From: Apostichopus japonicus | Lineage: Eukaryota; Echinodermata; Holothuroidea; Aspidochirotida; Stichopodidae | Length of the DNA: 64,000 bases | Reading direction: 5' to 3' | NCBI RefSeq assembly: GCF_037975245.1 | Contig: NC_092575.1 | Coordinates: forward strand, 3,657,501 to 3,721,500 | Shown: positions 24,851-41,334 of the stretch, in pieces | Layout of the letters: each line of letters begins with the position of its first letter | Position numbering within the stretch: the first letter of the stretch is position 1 | Notes under the pieces: model-generated | Told to the model about the DNA's origin: nothing | Databases searched by the model: none | The model's input: the letters and a program-made list of their open reading frames with translations, nothing else | Made by a program: the position numbers and the translations under genes

Positions 24851-25589
24851 TTTTCGTCCAATGAAGAGGAAATATATCATCAATAAAAAGAAAATTGGTG
24901 TTTCTATTTGTTTATACATTCTTCCTTGTCCCATGCCATCGTCCCGTTTTACTTATGTAGAATCAGTCATAACTGAACATTCCTTTTACAGTGCACATAA
25001 TATTAAACCGTACAATGTTAATAAGTACATATACTTGGTGGTGTTGTGTCGGAAGCGTTCAAGGTTAAATATAGTAATTGCCTTTTTACACTGATGGTAA
25101 CAAAATTATTAGATTTTGTTTTAAATTCGTTATAAAGATTTTTTGGTATATATCTTATCTCTTAATCTGTTCGTGATAATCCTGTCCTTCAGCTAGCGCA
25201 TATTGTCTGCCGATATGACGTCTACGCAATTGTTTCACATGCGAATTACTACCTTAATAAAAAACAAAGTGCTATATAATGGCGATTATGAAAGAAAGTG
25301 CTATGTATGTCGTATACATGACGGAAAATTGAACATATTACACATTGTAATGAGAGATATTTTCACTACTTATATTTAGGTTTATATAACTAGTATGACG
25401 CAACAAAAGTGACTAATATGCGTTAAGTTAAAGCATTAAACTAGTTCCATAATTATGTTTTTCGTATTTACCAGTAATGTTTATTTCATTAATTAAGCAC
25501 TTCATTGACAAGATTAATTAAGTTGCCACACTGTTTAAAAGTTTTCAGTATATTCGTAAAAAGGACCAGTCTGTTCGAGATACATTTTC
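24851..25589. other. Non-coding stretch
   Basis: Nothing recognised. Confidence 0.45.
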
Positions 25590-26128
25590 ACCCAAATGTA
25601 CATGGCTTCGTCACACATGTAACACCTGTCAGCAGATGCTACTGTGCACCCAATGTACATGGCTTTACCAGTACTGTGGAATAACAGACGACTGTTAATC
25701 AGTTTAAGCTGAAGTGTGTTATAACACCGTAACACATGTTAAACCTGTCATCAGATGCTACTGTGGAAAACTTACTAACAGACGAATTCATTACTCAACG
25801 GCTGTTTCAACTAATGACCGGTTAGGAGTCTAAAAAAACTGTCCCTATTTTTGACTAGTAAGAATACCTTGTAAAGATAGTTCAAATTGCAGATTCTATG
25901 CGTTTTTGCAGTAAAGTGTCATCCACTTTCTGTTAAAATGTAGACGGAATTATTGGCGAAACCTTTAGAGTAGTCTGGTTAGTCCAGTCAACCATTATGC
26001 ATATAGGAGATATATATCAACTGATCATAAATGTAACACAAGTTTAGAAATGAACACACATCAGTTTAACTGATTAACGGGTACTAACCTTTACCAGTTT
26101 TAATCGATAAAGCCATGAGAATCGGGTG
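25590..26128. repeat. Dispersed repeat, copy A
   Basis: This block is the diverged reverse complement of 61165-61700. Shared landmarks include CCTGTC with CAGATGCTACTGTG, GACGAATTCATTACTCA, ATGACCGGTTAGGAGTCTA, CTAGTAAGAATA, GTGTCATCCACTT, TGGTTAGTCCAGTCAA and GCCATGAGAATCGGGTG. The homology stops sharply at 26128 and 61165. An internal duplication (ATGTACATGGCTT plus CAGATGCTACTGTG) is present at 25596-25766. No transposase frame is visible, so it is probably a non-autonomous element. Confidence 0.8.
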
Positions 26129-27231
26129 ATCTTATATAAAAAAAAATTGTTTTTAAGTTTGGCCTATGCTTGCTACCTAAATTGAAAACATCCACGGGCC
26201 GATATTGTGGCATTTAGTCAATTTTATGACATGAGCTTTATCTGACAGCTACAAAATTTATGTGTTCAAGTGAAAAACAAGCAAGGATAATAACCCTTTA
26301 TATGTAAATGACCTGGTCACATGATCAAAAGTGACACATTTAAATATATAGCGTCCTTTGAGTGGAGAATATTCAGTTTGTTTTGACATGATCAATTAAC
26401 ATGATGGTATCATCATCTCAGTTTTTTCATTTAATCACTCTAAACCCCCACCCCTCCTATTTACGCCCTCGCGAAAACACAAAATATGTTTGATCGGGAA
26501 AACGTGACGTTTCATAAGTACATTTTTGGTCTAAATTGCCGGAAATTTGTAGATTAAAGGATTAAAATGACTATACGGTAAGTTGTGACTGCTTCAACGC
26601 TACATTCCCATCTAAGTATATCCGTGCATAGGCAGGGACAGGATGACTATAGCAAACACACCCTGCTCCTTTAAGATGGCTAAGATTGCTTCAGGTTATG
26701 TATCAAATATGGAATGCAATTATAAAGGGATGATACTTCCTGGAATAAGTAAAAAGAAGAAGATGTCACTTTAGGCCATTTTTTTGGGAACACAATGCTC
26801 CATTTCAGTTTTAAATGACTACTTATAGTATAGTTTTATAAAGCATACTCGGAAGTGTTAGTCTGTTTATACTAAGCGAAGTGCTTTGATCACATGAGCT
26901 GGATTTAAAAGGCTTTTGAATGCTTAGCCTATAAAAATGATTCTCCAGGTTTATCCAACTGATTGTTTCCAAGGTTTATATTTCTGCTAACCCAATAATC
27001 GGCATGGCCTGAAGCATGAAATATTTTTTATCATAAAGCCAAAAGAATATAACCTTTGAAATAAAATAAAATAAACCAGAGAGAAAAAGCGACACTTTAG
27101 TGCGGTAGGATGTTAATTTTCATAGCGGATAGAGTTTTTATTTTAGCGTGTGATACTGTACAAAACTAAATAAAGGGCATTAATAAATAAATTAATAATA
27201 TTAATAAAATAAAACAATAATATTAATAATA
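26129..27231. other. Non-coding stretch
   Basis: No exon or repeat recognised apart from short AATAAA/TAATAA-rich sequence approaching the GAT array. Confidence 0.45.
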
Positions 27232-27868
<637 letters not shown>

Positions 27869-28271
27869 TTTAAACATCATGAGCAAACGAGAACCACCGA
27901 ACCAGCATGCATTTCTGTTGACGAGAGCAGGTTAGATAACGTACAAAAATGTGACGTCATAAGGCAAGAGGACATATCGGGTATAAATTTACAGCCGATC
28001 TTTATTAAGTAAAAGAAGAATATTGTAAAACTGATGTTTGAATATATATATGCTGCCCCTGTGAGCTTGATTTATACTAGCTATTATTTTGTCCCCAGTT
28101 TTGGTTTCCTGTTTCCCATTAAATTTACAGCAACCAAAAGGGCCAAGCAATTGTATACCTAACCCAACGTCGTCCAGTGTTATTCATGATAAACTTCCCA
28201 TATATGTCCCAATATATGCATTGTTTTAACGACCGCATGACCAGCTCCAAGATTCAAGATGGACCATATTT
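27869..28271. other. Flank of the GAT array
   Basis: The poly-Asp frame continues 47 codons beyond the array into ordinary-looking residues (FKHHEQTRTTEPACISVDES) and then stops. This could be a scrap of acidic coding sequence but may be chance. A TGACGTCA palindrome lies at 27952-27959. Confidence 0.35.
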
Positions 28272-28346
28272 GGATGAGGGGAGTAGGAGCAGAAGTTAGG
28301 CGAGGAAGGGGGAGTAGAGGGGAGGAGAGAGGGGCTAGGGGATTGA
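28272..28346. repeat. Polypurine tract
   Basis: About 75 bases of mostly G and A (GGGGAGTAGGAG, GGAGGAGAGAGGGG). Confidence 0.8.
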
Positions 28347-30480
28347 ATAGGTATACGTAATAACCTACTAACTTCTACTGGATAAGGTTTATTGATTAAC
28401 ATTATATATATCGCGAGTCAACATTTTTGTACTTTGCTCTATTACGTTTTGTGGAACCGAGGGGTGAGTATGGAGGGGACTGGGGTAAATGATTCTCGTC
28501 CAGTGGTTAATCCGCTTGAACTCTGTGGTATTCTAGTATACTTAATTTACATTTTAAATACAGTTTAGAATCCGTCATGGAATAAATACAGAAACACACA
28601 ATACTATGTACTGTACGCATATAACTATAGAGCTGACATGTTTCCTTGAAATTAAGGGTATAACAGATGGGCAACTAACATATCATCTCGGCAAATCTTT
28701 TACAAAGTCCTTCGAATTGTCTTTGAAAATGTACAACATTTTTATCAAAACAAAACGGGTCACCTTGAAACAACTTTACCTAGATAAAGAAAGGAAGAAT
28801 AAATCGAGGGGGGAATGTTCATATATGTATGAAGCATTTCTGGTTTTGTCCTTCAAGAGTCACATTTACTGCTACTGGAAATTCCGTTCAAATTCAGTCT
28901 TCTATAGCAAAACAAGCAGAGAACGATGAAGAATATTAGAAATTATTATTGTAGAGTTCTCATTTATTTTTTAAGTGTTCAGTGTTTCTCATTTTTCCAA
29001 TTATAATTAAGGGCAGTGTCTACCATAATTAATTGATATATAGTTAATCGTTTTAATACTGAAACAATTATTTTATGAAGGCATAATTTATACATGTCAT
29101 AACCTCCACTGGAAAAATTAAATGGAACACGTTCACTATATAACACTTACTTATCGAATGACCTATTCCGCGACATAACATGATATGTGTATTGATTTTC
29201 TCTAAATAGAAAAAACGAGAGAAATAAATAAAATAAAACCAACTTCATTGATAGTCAGACAAAAATAAAATAAATAAGATTAGATAAGGCTGGGACAAAA
29301 ATGGTGCCAAATGATATCATGTGTTGATTACTTGTCACATTAATATAAGCTAACATTTCAATTCTCTGGAGTTTCAAATATTCCCTTCCTTGTGTTTCTA
29401 ACATATTTTTTTTTTACAAGGATAGAAATACTAGATTTGGCTATTTGGCTAGAACACTTGTTTTTTGTTTTTGTCTGTAACATTGCTTGGGTAGCCTAGG
29501 GGGGCTTTTTGTTGTATACTGTATATAAAATCGAACACGTAATATGTCTAAATTTAGAAAAACAAAAATGTTTACTTCTTTTGTGAGGTTCACTTTCAAA
29601 ATGTTGAAGGTTTGGGTTTTTGGAAACTAATAAAAACGCAGACAAACGCAAGAATTGGAGATAAGAAAGAACGGGATGTAATGTATATGTCAGTTGCATT
29701 GTTTATTTTACAAATTCTTACGTGGTTCTCCCTTCCCCATCCAATCCCACCCCATCCCCCCCCCCACCTCACCAGCAACACACAACTCATCAAATGTTCA
29801 TGGGGATGGAAAAACATAAAGAGTAACGCTTTTTCTATTTATTTATTTATTTATTTATTTTTTGGCGTTAAAAGCTACGGAGACAAATATCTCGCACCGT
29901 AAAGACATATAATAGAGTTCTTCTTTTGCATAGATCAATAATCATTTCCCCTGATTTATCATAGACTATGTCGTATACATAATTCCAAAATATAAAGCAA
30001 AACGCAAAAGGAAGGCCACTGTAAACAGGTCAACAATAAATGCAGGCTGCTGTCCAGTACAAAGTGAGCCGATAACCTAGTATATTTCGTTACTTTTCAC
30101 ACAAAAAGGCGGGCTGTTATTGAATTCGCTCCGGACAAGAGTGTTAAAATCCAATTGTATCGATCTTTCGTAGGAGTGTCTTCCGATGGTATAAGTATGT
30201 AAAATCGAGGGACTTTCTCACCTACGTAAGCCGTATATAACGTGAATGGCCAACGGTGTATTGTAAATGATGTAATATCATAGATATTACGTACATATAT
30301 AGTAAAATCTACACACTTGTTTGTAAGTTCACAAACATCTTCGACTTGAGACATGTAAAAGTAAAAGCAAACGTTATCAACTGTAACATGCTGAGCCAAG
30401 AAACAAGTTTGACGTCACAGAGTAATTTACCAAAAACATTATTTCCCCCTTCAAAAGTTAGGTTTGGAATTTCAACCCTA
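28347..30480. other. Non-coding stretch with short simple repeats
   Basis: Holds C10 at 29756-29765 and a TTTA tract at 29834-29863. Open frames such as 28606-28929 have no motif or splice context. Confidence 0.5.
29834..29863. repeat. (TTTA)n microsatellite
   Basis: About six TTTA units. Confidence 0.9.
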
Positions 30481-30567
30481 GATGAATGAAAATGAAAATG
30501 AAAAATGAAAGAATTAAGTATGTAAGGATCAAAAGTTTGAAGACTTAAATCGGCACTGGTTAAATCT

Positions 30568-30784
30568 AGAGAGTGAAAATTCTATCGCCCGAGAGGATGA
30601 TCAGGAGAAGGTTGAGTCACTCTTATGAAAGAGTGAAATTTATTTCTATATTGAGCGAGTTGGAGTTTTTTCGTCTCATTCCGTTTCAGCTGAATGTGCT
30701 TAATTCACTCTGCAGGAGAAAACTGAATTCACTCTTTGATAGAGTGATCATTGTGGACGCTTTCAAAGAATGAATTCTCACTCT
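30568..30784. repeat. Cluster of CACTCT/AGAGTG palindromic motifs
   Basis: Within about 220 bases the motif CACTCT or its complement AGAGTG occurs at 30570, 30618, 30631, 30706, 30730, 30741 and 30780. Two pairs form close hairpins: TCACTCTT-4 nt-AAGAGTGA (30617-30636, perfect) and TCACTCT-5 nt-AGAGTGA (30729-30747). A similar cluster is at 46963-47085. The repeated small hairpins suggest a mobile or structural repeat whose identity I do not recognise. Confidence 0.6.
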
Positions 30785-30886
30785 CATGGGAATTAAGAAC
30801 ATGGTTGCTAGGAAACCAGATTGATTCTAATTAGAAATCAGAAATCATGAAACATGACCTATTGAAATTAATTCTTAATAAGATAT

Positions 30887-30889
<3 letters not shown>

Positions 30890-30935
<46 letters not shown>

Positions 30936-30987
30936 CCTATATACATACATATATATATATATATCTATATCTATATATATATATAGG

Positions 30988-31023
<36 letters not shown>
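30890..31023. repeat. (AT)n array with TAGGCCTATA interruptions
   Basis: Long AT tract broken by AGGCCT, ACATAC, CTATAT and AGGCTA words. Confidence 0.95.
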
Positions 31024-31790
<767 letters not shown>

Positions 31791-32108
31791 TTGGCTAAAT
31801 ATATATATATCAACCAAGTTAAAAAAACAGATCAACACACAAGGGCAAAAAGCCTGAATGTGATGAGGTAACGTTAGGCTAGGATCCTATCCACATTCCT
31901 GTAAAAATCCCAGTATATATAGAAATGTGTTTATCTTCTTGTCCTTTCTGGGTTTTTTTTTTACTTTTGTTTTCTTGTAGGAACTATAAATATTGGTATA
32001 GTAGGGTGGCCAGTTCTTACCTTTTTAAAAGCTTTTTGAGAAAGGGTGTCGGTATGAACACTTTATACAGAAATGACAAAAAAATTCCTAAAAAAAAAGG
32101 TAAAGGAG

Positions 32109-32178
32109 GATGATGTTTGATAATCAAATCACATGTCTATACGGCGATGATGTTTGATAATCAAATCACATGTCTATA
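32109..32178. repeat. 37-bp direct tandem duplication
   Basis: Two copies, at 32109 and 32146, share 33 identical bases (beginning GATGATGTTTGATAATC), so the duplication is recent. Confidence 0.9.
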
Positions 32179-32179
32179 G

Positions 32180-33774
32180 TGAACCTTTATGTGAGATAGT
32201 ATCTAATATAATCTTACAAGAAAGTCTCCTCGTTTTAAAAATAAAACTATAAGCATCATTCCTATACACCGGTACAAAATCACGTCTTCTTAAGATGACC
32301 TGGAGAAAGTAGGACGATTTTGGAAAGGTGGTATATAGCAAAGGGCCCATCAAGAGGGAGAAGATTTTACCTGAAATGAAAGTATACTTTTTCTATGTGT
32401 TTTATGAAGAGACTTTTAACTGTGATATAATATTACCATCGGGAATATGTCGTAAGGTGTATAGTGACACGGTTAATTGGAAATCTACTCTCTTGTATTC
32501 CTTTATAACAAGGTGAGAGAAGGGTGCAAAACTTTAAAAAAAAATGGCTAACATTTAGTTAATTGTCATGAGAATATAACCCCCTACACCCTACCCACCC
32601 CCCCCCCTTTCGTCTCCTCCGCTCAAATATGCGAAAAAGCGGTCAAATAATGGTCACTGATATCTCAAGCATTTGGATGACCGAAGTTAAAACTTCCCTT
32701 TTATATTTGAGGCATTTGTACTTCCAAGCACTTGTAACCCATTTTTAATATGTCTGGGAATGATTTTGACAGACAGGAATCCTCCGAAGAGTCCTTTGGG
32801 GAAAGTTTTGAAATTAATCCTTACCAGACATAAATTCTTATATAAAGATGAGGTTTTTTTGAGATAGGAATTTTCAGGGCTTTAAAGTTTTGCGATGTTA
32901 AAATTTACAAGCGATATACATATCGAGAAAGCAATGAAAAGAGGGAAGATATATACTATTGGTAAAACTGCAATTATATTATTTAAATCGGATATTTTGG
33001 AAGAAAAAAAAAACAGATATTGTAGCTACAACTAGATTCAGTCAAATGAGATAATTTCCTAGAGCACTCAGGTACCTAAAGTACCAACGGTAAACGTTAA
33101 GTACCCATTACATCGATCGATCGATCATGCCCCTGATTACGTTCGATAAAACCAAGAAATGGGCATAACCTAAATAAATGTGTAAGATGTAAAAAGTAAG
33201 AATAGGCCTGAAATCCCCAAATGGGGCTTCTAATTCTTCCCCGACTGAATGTAATAAAATCCTCCTGCGGCCGAACGCTTTTGCCGACAGACAATGAAGA
33301 TAGGGATCATTCTCTACCTTCCTCCCCCTCCCCCTCCCTACCTCGCACCAGTGTGACATGTTTATTATATCTGCACAGTGCATGTCGATTAGTCTGTCAA
33401 TATTCGACCACTATCCCACGAACTCATCTCTTTGACATCATTATTCCATCAATATGTGGAATTAATATAGGCAGTATATAACAAGAAGCATTACTCGAAA
33501 AACGTTACCAACCCACTTGACACAACTCACGCACGGTTATTATATTTCGGTTTGGTCACTCTCGGGATTCTAAACTTCTACAGATAAGTTGAAGCCAAAT
33601 GCAAGCCTGCTGGAATACCTTGAACTTCCAGCACTTTTAAAGCTGAGCTGTAATAGGATATTTCTCTCTATAGACTGAGACCGTGTGATATGTGAGAGCA
33701 TGGTGATTGCAGATCTCAGTATTAGAGGATGACAAACGTACATTTGACCCCGACAGGTCAGCACGTGTGAGCCT
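32180..33774. other. Non-coding stretch
   Basis: C10 run at 32598-32607 and a CGATCGATCGATC palindromic run at 33114-33126. No exon was supported. Frames at 33108-33481 overlap on both strands and have no recognisable motif. Confidence 0.45.
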
Positions 33775-33836
33775 ATATATATATATATATATATTTTTTT
33801 TTTGCAGCATAGTTGTTTAACAGTTTTTCCGTTATT

Positions 33837-33879
<43 letters not shown>
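33775..33879. repeat. Two (AT)n microsatellites
   Basis: AT tracts at about 33775-33793 and 33839-33879 separated by a T run and unique sequence. Confidence 0.9.
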
Positions 33880-33882
<3 letters not shown>

Positions 33883-34319
33883 GTTATTAATTGGCTACAC
33901 AAGACTGGAAAAAGTATGAGATAAAAACAATAACCAACGCTGATGAAGTATTTTAAATATAAATAAAGGTCACATTTACGAACCATATGTTTTTTTTTAT
34001 TTTCTGAGAAAAGGGAAAACAAATCATAAAATAATAATAATAATGTGACGGAATGTCATATGGCGAATCAAATTTGATGAAATGATTCAAAAAAGGAAAT
34101 GAAATGAAATGAGAAAACTCTGTCCTACAGGGGAAAAAAACTGACAGGCTTAAAGATTAAGACAGAAGGTGATACTCAGATAATCCGTTCCTGTCAGCAT
34201 TTGATTTTGATTTCAAGCTTGTCGTGAGCCGTAGATATGAAGCATCCGAATAATTGACGTTTCTTTGTTAAAGTAATAGTGAAACGCCCACTCAAATCAC
34301 GATCAAAGGAGTCGAAAGC

Positions 34320-34720
34320 CAGACCTCTCGCCTCCCCTCCCCTCCCCTTCTGTGGTGGAATGTAATGTCACCAGACATACTTTTTACACTCTTCTCTTTT
34401 TCTTTTAGTATAATTATGAAAATGATTATACATGCTACCCAACCCCTCTCCCCCCAACCCCCTCCCCTTGGTCCTCTCTAACATGACACTCTTGAGAACA
34501 AACCTCACCGCTACTCTCAAGATGAAAGAAAACCAAAAAGATAAAATGAAAAACAAAGAATAAACAACAAGAGGAAAGAAAGAGATTGACAAATAAATTA
34601 AGAACAAAAGCAAAATGAAAACAAATCACACAAAAACATAATTTAATTAAAAAATAAATTAAAAAATAAAATAATTTAAATAATTTAATGGAAGACAAAA
34701 AAACATACGCACACAAACAA
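34320..34720. repeat. C-rich tract then T-poor low-complexity tract
   Basis: CTCCCC-rich blocks at about 34328-34350 and 34440-34470 lead into about 200 bases (34500-34720) dominated by A with few T on the plus strand (AAACAAAG, AATAAATTAAAAAATAAA). Phe/Leu-rich minus-strand frames here are compositional artefacts. Confidence 0.7.
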
Positions 34721-35149
34721 ACAGGGGTACAGACAAAGTCTTGAGTGTGTCTTTAATTGCAGTCTCCAATATTTTTTTAAATTATAAATGAGGCATCTTA
34801 CATATATAATCGATAGTCCATAGTCCATGTTGGCTAAGCCCTGCTATATTATCCGCAGGCGGTATGAGATCATAAATGAGAAAGTGTTAGCCTTCAAATC
34901 TTTAACCTCGTCTTCAATATAATTAGAACGCAATGGGTCTCATATGTGAAGCCATTTTTTAAGCGATGAAACATCTGTGATTAAGTTATAAGTATCTCAC
35001 ATAACATTGATGCCGTGACAACGACCAAGGTAATTGGTTTTGTTTTATTGTTCGTCAGTAGTTTTCTTAAGAGGAAAAAATGAAAACGAAGGGCATTTGT
35101 TTTCTTTCTGGTTTCAAAATGTGGAAAAAGGATGATAGAAGCTTACATA
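34721..35149. other. Non-coding stretch
   Basis: Nothing recognised. Confidence 0.45.
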
Positions 35150-35640
35150 CTGGTATATTACTGATACTGAATGTTACAACTACACTTACAATGACAGTAA
35201 CACTTACACTAATAGTAACACTGGTAAGGGCAACAACACTGGCATTAACAGTAAGACAGTGACATCAACACTGATACTGAATGTTACAACTACACTTACA
35301 ATGACAGTAACACTTACACTAATAGTAACACTGGTAAACATAGGCACTAACACTGGCAATAACAGTAAGACAGTTGCACTAACACTGATACTGAATGTTA
35401 CAATTGCACTTACTATGGCAGTAACACTTACACTAATGGTAACACTGGTAAGGGCACTAACACTGACAATAACAGTAAGACAGTGACACTAACACTGTTA
35501 CTGAAAAGTACACTTACAATAACACTAAGACTTACACTTGTAAAACAATAACAACAACTCTAACTATAACAGCAACACTGGGGCAGATACTAACCCTACC
35601 CTACCACGTTTAGTTACACTAACGGTAACACTCCACCACT
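35150..35640. repeat. 110-120-bp minisatellite built of hexamers
   Basis: The anchor CTGATACTGAATGTTACAA occurs at 35161, 35271 and 35385, with a degenerate fourth start at 35505, giving periods of 110, 114 and 120. Inside each unit are degenerate hexamers such as GTAACA, CTTACA, CTAATA and CTGGTA. Two adjacent plus-strand frames translate as Thr/Leu/Val-rich repeats; these reflect the hexamer periodicity, not a protein. Confidence 0.9.
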
Positions 35641-35887
35641 AACACCAGTAAATGGAACGTTGCGGTTTTAACTTAAGGGCGTCTACACGTAAGTGCAGTG
35701 ACAAACGGCTTATGAACAACCTAAAGTTATAAGTCTGCTTATGTTGATATCATCCGAATTGCTCCTAGCGAACTTCGTAAATAGATCTATTTTGAACCAG
35801 AGAAAAACCCCAAAACACGTTTCGGTGTAGAATATTTTAAAGCCCTGAGATCTGTCGTGCTCTGTCATAGTTCGCTGCAACCTACAG

Positions 35888-36081
35888 TTTTCTGTATGAA
35901 AAGAACAAAACAGCAAGAAAGAAAAAAGTACGATTTCTTTACAAAAACCAAAAAACCCACTAGACGGGTCGCATATATTGACCCTGATACTGTAGAGTTT
36001 GGCCCACAGGTATGTACAGTCAGTGATAGCGACTCGTCTACGGAAGATGACCTAGGGGTGTCTTTAAGACTTGAATCGTAA
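35888..36081 (+). CDS. Candidate internal or last coding exon, function unknown
   Basis: An acceptor-like CCTACAG ends at 35887. The frame that follows encodes a basic stretch (KRTKQQERKKYDFFTKTKKP) and then a hydrophilic, acidic-serine tail including SDSDSSTEDD before a stop at 36079-36081. A good donor (CAG followed by GTATGT at 36010-36015) falls in frame after GPQ, so an internal exon 35888-36009 is the alternative. Basic then Ser/Asp/Glu composition suits a cytoplasmic or nuclear protein tail. I do not recognise the family. No partner exon was found. Confidence 0.3.
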
Positions 36082-36991
<910 letters not shown>

Positions 36992-36992
36992 A

Positions 36993-37058
<66 letters not shown>
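36992..37058. repeat. (AT)n microsatellite
   Basis: AT tract with one ACAT break. Confidence 0.95.
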
Positions 37059-37060
<2 letters not shown>

Positions 37061-37600
37061 ATGTAGAAACTAGTTGAGACTATAGTGGAACACTAGTAGT
37101 TGTTACTCAGAGTTTCACGCGTATCTATATATCTATAAATATATATACATACACATACACACAGGGACATTTCTCATAGAGGAAGCCTTACTGCATATAA
37201 TCTGTGTGTTTTGTATAACAACGCACCTTGTTGTACACAGAGTAGCGGTAACCTCTGAAAAATAAAATCTGATCCGAAAACTCACGGAAAGAACGAAATG
37301 CTTCTAACAGTAATCCAAGGTTTGAAGTTGAAATTAATATTCCTTTGAAGAACTTCATGAAACATCATTTTATACCACATCATTGCGTTCACATGGTAAC
37401 CATTTTCATTATATCTACCGACACATTAACCGGAGCATATAACTAAGAGCAAGGTCCATTATACCAGCGCTGGAATGTATTGTTTCTTTGATCACCATAA
37501 AGACAAGTGCAGTTTGGCGGCAAGAATAGTATAAACACAGAGCTATAGTGTGCAGAATGTTACTAGAAACAAGAAAAGAGAAGGGGAAAATAGACTTGTA
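37059..37600. other. Non-coding stretch
   Basis: Nothing recognised. Confidence 0.45.
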
Positions 37601-37601
37601 T

Positions 37602-38092
37602 TATACAACAGCATGAGTACAACAGCATAAGTACAACATCATGAGTACAACATCATGAGTACAACATCACAAATACAACAGCATGATACAACAACATGAG
37701 TACTATAGCCTAAGTCCAACAACATGAGTACAACGGCATGAGTACAACAGCATGAGTACAACATCACAAGTACAAGAGCATGAGTACAACGGCATGAGTA
37801 CAACATTCTAAGTACAACAGCCGGGGTACAACAGCATGAGTACACCATCACAAATACAACAGCATGAGAACAACAGCCTAAGTACAACAGCATGCATGAG
37901 TACAACAGCATGAGCATTATATCACGAGAACAACATCATAGCCTAAGTACAACAGCATGAGTACAACATCCTAAGTACAACAGCATGAGTACAACATCCT
38001 AAGTACAACAGCATGAGTACAACATCACAAGTACAACAGCATGTGTACTACAGCCTAAGTACAACAACATGAGTACAACAGCATGGGTACGA
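37602..38092. repeat. 14-bp minisatellite, about 35 copies
   Basis: Unit AGTACAACAGCATG with common variants (CATCATG, CATCACA, AGCCTA). For example two exact 14-base steps run from 37630 to 37657. GAGTAC words continue in decayed form to about 38275. Because 14 is not a multiple of three, frames repeat every 42 bases; the Cys-rich minus-strand frame at 37639-37917 is an artefact of this. Confidence 0.95.
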
Positions 38093-38279
38093 GTACGGGT
38101 AGCATTCCCCTTGATATGAGTACACATAGGAGTACAAGAGTCTCAGTGAGATCACGTGTACGTTATTTTTCTAAAGATAGAATCTTTACTAGATTTCCAA
38201 AATGCCCCGAGTACTCCAATCCACGATTCCGGGTACATATACAACTATGATAGACTACGAGTACACTCGTACGGACTCA

Positions 38280-39205
38280 CATCAAATATTTTATGCGTAG
38301 TCCCGTTGGCGTGTAATTAGTTTCATCTGTTGTGAAATTATATATGTTGGCATGTATGTAAAATAAGTAACATTTCAATTTTAGCTGTTGTTTAGGAAAA
38401 TTTACAAAATTTCTTGTTGTGACATTAACGTCTCAATCTAAATAGGAGTGTTTTTAGTTCTCGAGAGGTTTTGTTGGCAGGAGAAAGTAACACGGTATAC
38501 CGGATGTGAGGGGGTCAGGGGTAAGAAGGCAGGGGACAGGTGGAAGGAGGTGGCAGGGGAGCAGGGGAATTGGGTGATATTTGGTCTTTCAGGAGGAAGA
38601 GAGGCCCTCCATCTTCCTTCTCTGACGTTTAAATTGAGGTACAGATCCGCTTTAACGATAATACGATCATTATAAGAAATTAAAAAAAAAAAGATCAAGG
38701 CTAACTACATATAAATTAAAATTGAAAAAATAAACACTAGCTGAATATGGAATTTACCGAGCATCGAAATATTCCCAATGTCAATTCCCTGCCATTAGCA
38801 TCTAATATATTGTGTGCCGTAAATAGAGACAAATTATATTTCCTATACACACAACTCAACAATCGATGAATTCATCTTGCTAGATAGTGCTGCTGTCTAC
38901 TCTACTTGCATATTCTTCTGAAAACTTTTCTTTTCCCTTCTATTTCCCTTCCTTTTTTTGTGATTTTTTGTGTTTTTGGTTAAATGAAAAGAAAGCTTGT
39001 ATGTGAAATACTGAGTGATGGATGTTGCTATATTTCAGGCCTGAGGGGTATTAATAAAGGATCTCTCAATTTACTTTTCCAACAGGAGAACAAACAAGAT
39101 TTTTTCCCCCTTTTTTTTCTCTCATATATACTTTGCTTATATAACATTCGACAAGAACCAAGAAACTTATCGTACAGTTAAGTAACTTCAATCAAATCGT
39201 GTAAA
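38280..39205. other. Non-coding stretch with a purine-rich tract
   Basis: Purine-rich and G-rich at 38505-38570 (GGGGTCAGGGG, GGCAGGGGAGCAGGGG). No exon recognised. Confidence 0.5.
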
Positions 39206-39258
39206 TAAGAAGAAGAAGAAGAAAAAGAAGAATAAGAAGATGAAGAAGAAAAAGACAA
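39206..39258. repeat. (GAA)n degenerate microsatellite
   Basis: AAGAAG repeats with AAA and ATA variants. Confidence 0.9.

Positions 39259-41334
<2,076 letters not shown>

Noticed and set aside
37602-38092. Possible CRISPR array
   Set aside because: The 14-bp units are head to tail with no unique spacers, and the DNA is eukaryotic in character.
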